A DNA stretch of 32,554 nt from NCBI GenBank assembly GCA_016865935.1, contig VGOB01000037.1:1-32554 (forward strand), written 5' to 3'. The DNA is from Chloroflexota bacterium (GTDB lineage Bacteria; Chloroflexota; Anaerolineae; UBA4142). Below are positions 7,967 through 13,639 of this stretch, piece by piece (position 1 is the stretch's first letter; each line of letters opens with the position of its first letter). The notes beneath the pieces were generated by a model. The model had not been told where the DNA came from, ran no database searches, and saw nothing but the letters and a program-made list of their open reading frames with translations. A program made the translations under genes and the position numbers.

Positions 7967-8302
7967 ATGGCTACTGTACATCCTTTGCACGTGACTGATG
8001 CTGACTTTGCCAAAACGGTCCTGGAATCCAAGTCGCCGGTGCTGGTGGATTTCTGGGCGGAATGGTGCGGACCGTGCCGGATGATCGCGCCGTCGGTCGA
8101 AGAGCTGGCGCGCGAGTACGCCGGCAAAGCCGTCGTCGCCAAGATGGACACCGACGCGAATCCGCAAACGCCGATGAAGTACGGCATTATGGGCATTCCG
8201 ACGCTGATCATTTTCAAGGACGGCAAAGAAGCGGATCGCATCGTCGGCGCGGTGCCCAAAGCGGCAATCGCCAAGAAATTGGACGCCGCGCTTGCCAAGT
8301 AG
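7967..8302 (+). CDS. trxA: Thioredoxin
   Basis: This 111-residue cytoplasmic thioredoxin has the classical active site WCGPC at residues 33-37, preceded by VLVDFWAE. It also has the [25 protein letters not shown] segment with the cis-proline (about residues 60-84) and a C-terminal helix. It reduces protein disulfides with electrons from thioredoxin reductase. The start has an AAGGAG site and lies 22 bases after the operator. It is first in a same-strand cluster with a CstR-like regulator, a disulfide oxidoreductase and OsmC, so it may be an inducible, stress-dedicated thioredoxin and not the housekeeping one. That last point is inference. Confidence 0.96.
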   Translation: MATVHPLHVTDADFAKTVLESKSPVLVDFWAEWCGPCRMIAPSVEELAREYAGKAVVAKMDTDANPQTPMKYGIMGIPTLIIFKDGKEADRIVGAVPKAAIAKKLDAALAK

Positions 8303-8310
8303 AGTGACCG

Positions 8311-8502
8311 ATGCCGATTTACGAATACTATTGCGACGATTGCAAAAAGCCGTTTGAAGTTTTCGTTCGCTCGATCAGCGCGCCGGTGACGCCGGTCTGT
8401 CCCGCTTGCGGCGGACGGCACGTCGAAAAAGAAGCGACGGCGGCAAGCGCGATCGGCTTGAGCAACGCGGCATCGTCCGCGTCCTGCGCGCCGAGCGGCT
8501 GA
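8311..8502 (+). CDS. FmdB-type zinc ribbon protein
   Basis: This 63-residue protein starts MPIYEYYCDDCKKPFEVFV, the signature of the FmdB/CxxC_CxxC_SSSS putative regulatory family. CDDC (residues 8-11) and CPAC (about 31-34) form one zinc ribbon. The tail is rich in Ala, Ser and Gly and ends SCAPSG, as is usual in the family. It starts eight bases after the thioredoxin stop. The family was named from a putative formamidase regulator, but its molecular role is not settled. Confidence 0.88.
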   Translation: MPIYEYYCDDCKKPFEVFVRSISAPVTPVCPACGGRHVEKEATAASAIGLSNAASSASCAPSG

Positions 8503-8560
8503 GGATTGCCGCGCCGATAACCGGGTGTTATCGCCGTGGCAAATCGTCAAGGATGAACGT

Positions 8561-8836
8561 ATGGCGCAAGATACAAAAAATGCGAAAGCCGAAATGCTTC
8601 GCCGCTTGAAACGCATCGAGGGACAAACGCGCGGCGTGCAAAAAATGGTGGAAGAAGAACGCGGCTGCGCGGACATCCTACACCAACTCAACGCGATCAA
8701 CGAGGCGATCCGCAGTGTCAGCCGCTTGCTCGCCGAGAATTACGCGGTCGAATGTTTGCAGGCGCCGGGCAAGCGCGGCAAATCACGCGCCGCCATCGCG
8801 ACGATGCTGGACGTGATCGCGCAAGTGCCGCGTTGA
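8561..8836 (+). CDS. CsoR-family repressor, CstR-like (persulfide-sensor type)
   Basis: This 91-residue all-helical DUF156 protein has the helix RRLKRIEGQTRGVQKMVEEE, typical of CsoR/RcnR/FrmR/CstR. Copper sensors use Cys36, His61 and Cys65. This protein has Cys36 and Cys65 with the same spacing, but Tyr at 61. CstR-type sulfane-sulfur sensors likewise keep the two cysteines and lack the histidine, so a copper site is unlikely and a cysteine persulfide/polysulfide switch is favoured. ATG 8561 was chosen over the in-frame 8525 because it has AAGGA at the right distance and begins the conserved helix. It most likely binds the operator at 7928-7944. The sensing function is inferred from residues and neighbours. 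Confidence 0.85.
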   Translation: MAQDTKNAKAEMLRRLKRIEGQTRGVQKMVEEERGCADILHQLNAINEAIRSVSRLLAENYAVECLQAPGKRGKSRAAIATMLDVIAQVPR

Positions 8837-8900
8837 TTTTCAATTTTCGATTGCCGATTTTCGATTCGATGCTCAATCCAAAATCGAAAATCAAAAATGA
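8837..8900. repeat. Stutter palindrome between regulator and oxidoreductase
   Basis: GATTTTCGATT (8856-8866) and AATCGAAAATC (8882-8892) form 11-bp perfect arms inside a run of repeated ATTTTCGATT words. It starts right after the regulator stop and ends before the next ribosome binding site. Confidence 0.75.
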
Positions 8901-8913
8901 GCGGGGAGGAATC

Positions 8914-9615
8914 GTGCCTTTACTACGCGATGCAGATCGCGAAAATCTGCGAAAAGAATTGGATCAATTACAAACGCCGGTGCGTTTGGTGTTTTTTACG
9001 CAAGCGCTCGATTGCGAGTATTGCGGATTGACCAAGCAAGTCTTGGAAGAAATCGTCGGCTTGTCCGACCAGGTGCAATTGAAAGAATACAACTTTGCGA
9101 TTGACAAGGACGCGGTCGCGCAGTACCACATCGCGCGCGTCCCGGCGATCGCGGTGACGCGCGTCGAGCAACCCAAGTTGCTGGTGACAGGCAACGAGCA
9201 ACCGCGCGAACGCGATTACGGGATCCGCTATTACGGCGTGCCCGCCGGTTTTGAATTCGCCGCGCTGATCGGCGACATTCTCGACGTGTCGAAGGGCGAT
9301 TCGGGTTTGAGCGCGCAAAGCAAAAGCGCGCTCGCGCAACTAAAAGACCCGTTGCATCTCCAGGTCTTTACGACGCCGACCTGACCTCACTGTCCGCGTG
9401 CAGTCAGGTTGGCTCACCAAATGGCAATGGAAAACGAATTGATCACGGCAGACGCCGTAGAAGCGTCCGAGTATCCCGAACTTGCCGAACGCTATCAAGT
9501 GTACGGCGTGCCGCTCACAATCGCAAACGACAAGGCGCGCATCGAAGGCGGAATGCCGGAGCCGATGTTCATCGAGAAAATTCTGCAAGGAATCGGCGTA
9601 AAGGATGAAAGATGA
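8914..9615 (+). CDS. Glutaredoxin-like protein disulfide oxidoreductase with in-frame UGA (probable selenoprotein)
   Basis: This is a two-thioredoxin-fold protein like the PDO family. Fold one has FFTQALDCEYCGLTK with active site Cys34-x-x-Cys37. Fold two starts LHLQVFTTPT and then meets TGA at 9382-9384. In the same frame it continues PHCPRAVRLAHQMAM, and later YPELAERYQVYGVPLTIAND with the cis-proline region. Homologues carry CPxC at this place, so the UGA stands exactly for the first catalytic cysteine (residue 157 of 233). Reading UGA as selenocysteine gives an intact protein of normal length with a U-x-x-C centre. GTG 8914 was chosen because GGGAGGA lies just before it. The last codons (KDER) are made by the repeat at 9601. 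The alternative is a nonsense mutation, but the coincidence with the redox Cys and an undamaged downstream frame argue against that. The selenocysteine machinery is not in the window. Confidence 0.85.
9379..9420 (+). promoter_or_regulatory. Candidate SECIS region at the UGA codon
   Basis: ACCTG (9379-9383) pairs with CAGGT (9405-9409), and ACTG (9389-9392) with CAGT (9401-9404), leaving an 8-base apical loop and a 5-base bulge. A second small hairpin, TTGG-CTCA-CCAA (9409-9420), has its loop about 28 bases after the UGA. That is within the distance usual for bacterial SECIS elements. Bacterial SECIS is poorly conserved, and neither hairpin is a clear match by eye. Confidence 0.4.
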
Positions 9616-9715
9616 AAGATGAAAGATGAAAACACAGACCTACAACCAAGTTGAAAATTCATCCTTCATCCTTCATCCTTCATCCTTCATCCTTCATCCT
9701 TCATCCTTCATCCTT
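9601..9715. repeat. Inverted stutter repeat with eight CATCCTT copies
   Basis: The left part repeats AAGATGA words (9601-9632). The right part has eight perfect CATCCTT heptamers (9660-9715). The two halves are complementary and could make a long hairpin. It overlaps the last codons of the oxidoreductase gene and ends 11 bases before the next start. Confidence 0.88.
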
Positions 9716-9726
9716 TGAGGTTTACG

Positions 9727-10134
9727 ATGGATCCGATTGCAAAAGTGTTGAGTGAATATAAAACGATTGCCGTCGTCGGCTTGTCGTCGAATCCGAGCAA
9801 GCCGAGTTACGAAGTCGCGCAATATCTCCAAGAGCGCGGCTATAAAATCATCCCAGTCAATCCGATGCTAACTGAAGTACTCGGTGAAAAAGCGTATCCC
9901 GATGTGACTTCGATCCCTGGCGCGGTAGATGTCGTTGACATTTTTCGCGCGCCGGACGCGGCGCCGGAAATCGTCGAGCAGGCAATCGCGAAGAAAGCCA
10001 AAGTCGTGTGGATGCAACCGGGCGCGGAAAATCTACAGGCAGCGGAACGCGCGATGCAAGCCGGGCTCGAAGTGATCGTCGGCGTGTGTATGAAGCGCGA
10101 ACACAAAGGGCTACAAGACAAAAGCCAAGAGTAA
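9727..10134 (+). CDS. CoA-binding domain protein (YccU-like)
   Basis: This 135-residue Rossmann-fold protein has the CoA_binding_2 pattern: IAVVGLSSNPSKPSYEVAQYLQERGYKIIPVNP (about residues 13-45), the loop VLGEKAYPDVTSIP, and VDVVDIFRAPDAAPEIVEQAI. VVWMQPGAEN then stands at the end where family members have a conserved W-Q-G, followed by a Cys in GVCMKREH. It resembles the N-terminal domain of ADP-forming acyl-CoA synthetases but stands alone. CoA or nucleotide binding is known for the family; the cellular role is not. ATG 9727 follows GAGG; an in-frame TTG at 9715 lies in the repeat and is less likely. Confidence 0.9.
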   Translation: MDPIAKVLSEYKTIAVVGLSSNPSKPSYEVAQYLQERGYKIIPVNPMLTEVLGEKAYPDVTSIPGAVDVVDIFRAPDAAPEIVEQAIAKKAKVVWMQPGAENLQAAERAMQAGLEVIVGVCMKREHKGLQDKSQE

Positions 10135-10146
10135 AAAGGAAAAAGT

Positions 10147-10572
10147 ATGGCGAAGAAAACAGCATCCGTACGCTGGGTCAGCGGTAGAGCGTTTGAAACA
10201 CAAACTGGCTCTGGTCATCGCGGCTGGATTGATGCGTTTCCCAAGGAAGGCGAGACGAGCAAGGGACCAACGCCAACAGAATTGGTGTTGGTGGCGGTTG
10301 CCGGTTGCACGGGAATTGACATCGTTGACATTCTGCAGAAGAAACGCCTGAACGTCACAGGACTCGATGTGGCGGTGGAAGGCACGCAAGCCGCCAATCC
10401 TCCAAACGTCTACACCGAACTCGATGTGGTGTATCGCGTGCGCGGCAAAGATATTCCCGCGAGCGCGGTCGAGCAAGCGATCAAGCTTTCGGAAGAAAAG
10501 TACTGTAGCGTCGGCATTATGATCGGCAAGACCGCCAAGATCAACAGCCGCTATGAAATCGTCGCAGAGTGA
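10147..10572 (+). CDS. OsmC family protein
   Basis: OsmC/Ohr proteins are homodimeric thiol peroxidases that reduce organic hydroperoxides through two cysteines. Here these are Cys54 in VAVAGCTGIDIV and Cys120 in SEEKYCSVG, and both are present in the family context. The N-terminal strand region (ASVRWVSGRAFETQTGSGH) and the GPTPTELVLVAVAGC motif are typical. At 141 residues the length is normal. It follows the CoA-binding gene by 12 bases and fits the thiol-stress cluster. YhfA-like subfamily members have less certain substrates, so hydroperoxide reduction is probable but not certain. Confidence 0.93.
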   Translation: MAKKTASVRWVSGRAFETQTGSGHRGWIDAFPKEGETSKGPTPTELVLVAVAGCTGIDIVDILQKKRLNVTGLDVAVEGTQAANPPNVYTELDVVYRVRGKDIPASAVEQAIKLSEEKYCSVGIMIGKTAKINSRYEIVAE

Positions 10573-10581
10573 AAGACCGTT

Positions 10582-10649
10582 GTCACTTTGAGCGGAGCGA
10601 CAAGTCTCCTTGTTGCGAAATAGAGATTTCTCGCTTCGCTCGAAATGAC
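10582..10649. repeat. Palindromic element, GTCA family
   Basis: It has GTCACTTTGAGCGGAGCG at one end and CGCTTCGCTCGAAATGAC at the other. It is a diverged member of the family at 7772. Its right end includes an in-frame ATG (10645) of the ferredoxin frame. Confidence 0.8.
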
Positions 10650-10662
10650 CGCGTCGAGTGAA

Positions 10663-10866
10663 ATGTTCCGATCGAATCATCGCGCGCCGCGCGTCGACGC
10701 GACCAAGTGCAAGACCTGCCAACGCTGTCCCGCGCGCCAGACGTGCAAGCTGAAAGCGCTCGTGCAATTCGAAGCGCACGAACTGCCGTACATTGATCGC
10801 GAGATGTGTCGTGGCTGTTTGGTGTGCGTGGAGGAATGTCCGCATCGCGCGATTGTCGTGGAATAG
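10663..10866 (+). CDS. Small ferredoxin-like protein, two [4Fe-4S] motifs
   Basis: This is a 67-residue protein. The C-terminal motif CRGCLVCVEECP (Cys49, 52, 55, 59) is a classical bacterial-ferredoxin CxxCxxCxxxCP set. The N-terminal motif is Cys16-x2-Cys19-x2-Cys22-x5-Cys28, an unusual spacing that could hold a second cluster with one distant ligand. It could serve as an electron carrier for the redox genes upstream. An in-frame ATG at 10645 lies within the palindromic repeat and would add six residues, so 10663 is preferred, though neither has a strong ribosome binding site. The partner is unknown. Confidence 0.82.
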   Translation: MFRSNHRAPRVDATKCKTCQRCPARQTCKLKALVQFEAHELPYIDREMCRGCLVCVEECPHRAIVVE

Positions 10867-10900
10867 TTGGTTGGTTGGATAGTTTGATAGTTGGATAGTT
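10867..10900. repeat. Stutter repeat of TTGGATAGT words
   Basis: The stretch after the ferredoxin stop consists of near-identical words, GTTGGTTGG, ATAGTTTG and ATAGTTGG. It is of the same style as 25945-25996. Confidence 0.7.
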
Positions 10901-10901
10901 G

Positions 10902-10944
10902 CGGAGCACGCCGGATGTTCGGAGTGTTCCGCTTTTGCTTTGTT
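10902..10944 (+). terminator. Probable terminator of the redox cluster
   Basis: CGGAGCAC (10902-10909) and GTGTTCCG (10924-10931) pair with one mismatch. They are followed by CTTTTGCTTTGTT. It sits between the ferredoxin gene and the type III mod promoter. Confidence 0.55.
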
Positions 10945-10971
10945 GCTAAAATCGGGAGTCGTTTGTATAAT
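10943..10971 (+). promoter_or_regulatory. Promoter of the type III R-M operon
   Basis: TTGCTA (10943-10948), a 17-base spacer and TATAAT (10966-10971). The mod start lies about 25 bases after the expected transcription start. Confidence 0.72.
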
Positions 10972-11001
10972 CGTGCCAATCCTTTTCCGTAAAGGTGCGA
11001 A

Positions 11002-12993
11002 ATGACCGATGCTAAATCGAATCGCGAACCTGTGACCAAAGAGACGCCTGACCTGCTTGGCGAACAGATCGAATCATTGCGCCAGATTTTTCCCGAAGCA
11101 TTCGCCGAAGGCAAGTTGGATTTCGACAAACTGCGCGCCGCGCTCGGCGATTTTGTGGACGAGCGCCCCGAACGCTATTCGTTTACGTGGGCGGGCAAGC
11201 GTGATGCAATTCGTTTGTTACAGACGCCGAGCCGCGCGACACTCATCCCCGCACCCGCTGAAGGTGTGAATGTTACCACAACCCAAAACCTCTTCATCGA
11301 AGGCGATAACCTCGAAGTGTTGAAACTTCTCTACAAGGCGTACTTTGGGCGCGTCAAGATGATTTACATTGACCCGCCGTACAACACGGGCAACGATTTT
11401 GTCTATCCCGACGATTACGCCGACCCGCTGAAAACGTACCTTGAACTGACGCAGCAAATCACGAGCAATCCCGAAACGAGCGGGCGTTATCATTCCGCGT
11501 GGCTCTCGATGATGTATCCGCGCTTGTTTCTGGCGCGCCAACTCTTGCGCGAGGATGGCGTAATTTTTGTGAGCATTGACGATCACGAGGTTCATAATTT
11601 ACGGATGGCGATGAATGAGATTTTTGGAGAGGAGAATTTCTACGGTTCGATTGTTTGGCAGAAGAAAGATACACCGTCGAACGATGTGCAAGGAATTTCT
11701 ATCACACACGAATACATTCTCGCATACGTGAAAAGTTCTGCGTTTACGCGCCATCTTCTCGCTCGAACTGAGGAACAACTGGGGATCTACAAAAATCCCG
11801 ATAACGATCCGCGTGGTGTTTGGACTCGTAATGCACTTACGCGGAAGGAATTCGTTGAGCGTGACTACTACGCAATCAAGAATCCGCAAGGCCGTGAGGT
11901 GTATCCGCCTCCAGGAACAAGTTGGCGTGTCTCGCGCAAAACGCTGGAGCGCCTTATTGCCGAAGATCGCATTTGGTGGGGCAAGGACAGAGATGGCGAC
12001 ATGCCTTTTGTCAAACGGTTTCTTTCTGAAGTGCAACAAGGTGTTGTTCCAACGAGTTGGTGGGATTATGAATTCGCGGGTTCGAATCGAAATGCAAAGA
12101 TGGAAATTCGTAGCCTTTTTGATAATGAAGCACCCTTTGAAACTCCCAAACCATCAAAACTGCTCTCGCGGCTCTTGACGATTTCGACCACAAATGATGA
12201 TTTGATCCTCGACTTTTTCGCTGGCTCTTGCACGACCGCGCAAGCGGTGTTGGAGTTGAATCGCGAGGACGGCGGCAATCGGCGGTTCATTATGGCTCAG
12301 TTGCCAGAGCCAATCGCCACCCCTGTCACGCTGAGCGTGAACGGAGCGAAGCGGAGTGAACGCGAAGCGTCTCGCAAGTCGCTGCAAGGAGATTCTTCGC
12401 CTTCGGCTCAGAATGACAAACCAATGGAGACCATCGCGGACATCGGCAAGGAACGCATCCGCCGCGTCATCGCCAAGATGCAAAAAGAAAACGCGGGCAA
12501 GATGAATTTGCAAGACCGCGCGACGCCCGAAGACCTCGGTTTCAAAGTATTCAAGCTCGCGCCGTCGAATTACAAGCAGTGGTGTTTTGTAGGGGCGAAT
12601 GAAAATTCGCCCAAACCAACGCCCGCCGAATACGCAACCCAAGTCGCAATGTTCGCCGAGCCGCTCGCGGATGGCTGGCAGTTGGAAAACGTCATCTACG
12701 AAGTCGCGGTGAAAGAAGGGTACGGCTTGAATTGTCGCATTGAGTTTGCGGAAACATCCGGCGTGCCAATCCCTGCGCACGGCGACGATCTTTTCCAACG
12801 CAACGCGATTTACCGCGTCACCGATCTCGACAAGGAGCAATCGTTTTACATTTGTCTCGCAGATAAACTGCGTCTGGAAGCGTGCAAGCCGTTGCCGTTA
12901 ACGCGCACTATCCTGTTCATTTGCCGCGATACTGCGCTAGATGATAAAGCCGCGGCAAATCTCGCGTTGCAATGTCGGTTGAAGACGATTTGA
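11002..12993 (+). CDS. mod: Type III restriction-modification DNA methyltransferase (Mod)
   Basis: Mod methylates adenine N6 in the recognition sequence and gives specificity to the Mod-Res complex. The 663-residue protein has the beta-class order: catalytic motif IV DPPY at residues 124-127 (MIYIDPPYNTGNDF) comes before motif I DFFAGSCTTAQAV (about 402-414). The middle (about 230-370) is the variable target-recognition part. ADIGKERIRRVIAKM and a C-terminal region follow. Residues about 441-473 are encoded by a palindromic repeat in frame, and residues about 531-537 by a smaller palindrome. Both are absent from the conserved plan. The partner res follows after an embedded MntA-HepT pair. The promoter is at 10943-10971. 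Confidence 0.95.
   Translation: MTDAKSNREPVTKETPDLLGEQIESLRQIFPEAFAEGKLDFDKLRAALGDFVDERPERYSFTWAGKRDAIRLLQTPSRATLIPAPAEGVNVTTTQNLFIEGDNLEVLKLLYKAYFGRVKMIYIDPPYNTGNDFVYPDDYADPLKTYLELTQQITSNPETSGRYHSAWLSMMYPRLFLARQLLREDGVIFVSIDDHEVHNLRMAMNEIFGEENFYGSIVWQKKDTPSNDVQGISITHEYILAYVKSSAFTRHLLARTEEQLGIYKNPDNDPRGVWTRNALTRKEFVERDYYAIKNPQGREVYPPPGTSWRVSRKTLERLIAEDRIWWGKDRDGDMPFVKRFLSEVQQGVVPTSWWDYEFAGSNRNAKMEIRSLFDNEAPFETPKPSKLLSRLLTISTTNDDLILDFFAGSCTTAQAVLELNREDGGNRRFIMAQLPEPIATPVTLSVNGAKRSEREASRKSLQGDSSPSAQNDKPMETIADIGKERIRRVIAKMQKENAGKMNLQDRATPEDLGFKVFKLAPSNYKQWCFVGANENSPKPTPAEYATQVAMFAEPLADGWQLENVIYEVAVKEGYGLNCRIEFAETSGVPIPAHGDDLFQRNAIYRVTDLDKEQSFYICLADKLRLEACKPLPLTRTILFICRDTALDDKAAANLALQCRLKTI
12323..12418. 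repeat. Palindromic element in frame inside mod
   Basis: The ends CTGTCACGCTGAGCG and CGGCTCAGAATGACA identify the GTCA family. The length is about 96 bases, divisible by three, without a stop. It is translated as a polar Ser/Arg/Lys-rich segment between LPEPIAT and METIADIGKERIRR. Confidence 0.88.
12591..12612. repeat. Small GGGGCG palindrome in frame inside mod
   Basis: GGGCGAAT (12593-12600), loop GAAA, then ATTCGCCC (12605-12612). It is preceded by GTAG, as in the AGGGGCG-type palindromes. It is translated as part of VGANENSPK. Confidence 0.75.
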
Positions 12994-13002
12994 AAGGAGC
13001 GA

Positions 13003-13308
13003 ATGATGCCCAAATCACAAATCGAATTACCAAAAGAAAAAATCGCGGCGTTTTGCCGACGAAATCATATCCGGCGCTTGGCGATTTTTGGATCGGCGCT
13101 GCGCAGTGATTTTCGTCCTGGAAGTGACCTCGATGTCTTGGTTGAATTTGAGCCAGACCACATTCCTGGGCTGGCATTTTTCGGAATGCAAGCCGAATTG
13201 TCCAAGACACTGGGGCGTCCCGTTGATCTGAATACACCGCAATTCTTGAGCAAGTATTTTCGTCGCCAAGTGCAACAGGAAGCGCAGGTGATTTATGAGC
13301 AAACATGA
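13003..13308 (+). CDS. mntA: MntA-type nucleotidyltransferase antitoxin
   Basis: This 101-residue minimal nucleotidyltransferase has the signature G30-S31 followed by ten residues and D42-x-D44 ([10 protein letters not shown]), the metal-binding GSx10DxD motif. MntA antitoxins transfer AMP units to a tyrosine of the HepT toxin and so silence it. An AGGAG site precedes two adjacent ATGs (13003 and 13006). The gene overlaps the start of hepT by 14 bases, as expected for a coupled pair. The pair lies between mod and res, so MntA-HepT is expressed with the R-M system. Confidence 0.92.
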   Translation: MMPKSQIELPKEKIAAFCRRNHIRRLAIFGSALRSDFRPGSDLDVLVEFEPDHIPGLAFFGMQAELSKTLGRPVDLNTPQFLSKYFRRQVQQEAQVIYEQT

Positions 13309-13639
13309 GTCGTCGATCCGTTATCGCCACATGCTCGATAATGCGCGCAAAGCGAGTGAATTGATGCGCGGCAAAACGCGCGCGGACTTGGACGATGAAG
13401 GAATCGAGACGCTTGCGCTGGTTCGTTTGCTCGAAGTGGTAGGCGAAGCCGCAAATCGAATTTCCGATAATGAACAGTTGCGCCATCCCGAAATTCCTTG
13501 GGTGCAAATTGTCGGCTTGCGGAATCGCTTGATTCACGGTTACGATTCGATTGATTTGGATATTCTGTGGCAAGTCGTCAGCGAGGATTTGCCTCCGCTG
13601 ATTCAATCGCTCGAAAAGATTATTGCGGGCATTGGGTAA
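13295..13639 (+). CDS. hepT: HepT-type RNase toxin (DUF86)
   Basis: This 114-residue helical HEPN protein has the motif R76-N-R-L-I-H81-G-Y83. It contains the Rx4-6H ribonuclease site and the tyrosine that MntA-type antitoxins AMPylate in known pairs. [11 protein letters not shown] and [22 protein letters not shown] are standard DUF86 segments. The stop overlaps the start of res by one base (TAATG), so translation is coupled on both sides. All catalytic residues are present, so the toxin should be functional if released. It could act as a guard that punishes loss of the R-M operon, which is inference. Confidence 0.93.
   Translation: MSKHESSIRYRHMLDNARKASELMRGKTRADLDDEGIETLALVRLLEVVGEAANRISDNEQLRHPEIPWVQIVGLRNRLIHGYDSIDLDILWQVVSEDLPPLIQSLEKIIAGIG

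Noticed and set aside
8525-8560. Longer N-terminus for the CsoR-family regulator
   Set aside because: The extra 12 residues are not family-like, and ATG 8561 has a better ribosome site and gives exact CsoR numbering.
8561-8836. Copper-sensing CsoR
   Set aside because: The His61 ligand is Tyr, and no copper ATPase or chaperone gene is near, so a persulfide-type sensor is more likely.
9409-9615. Separate 68-codon gene starting at TTG
   Set aside because: It is the second half of the oxidoreductase fold in the same frame after the UGA, has no ribosome site, and lacks the first active-site residue.
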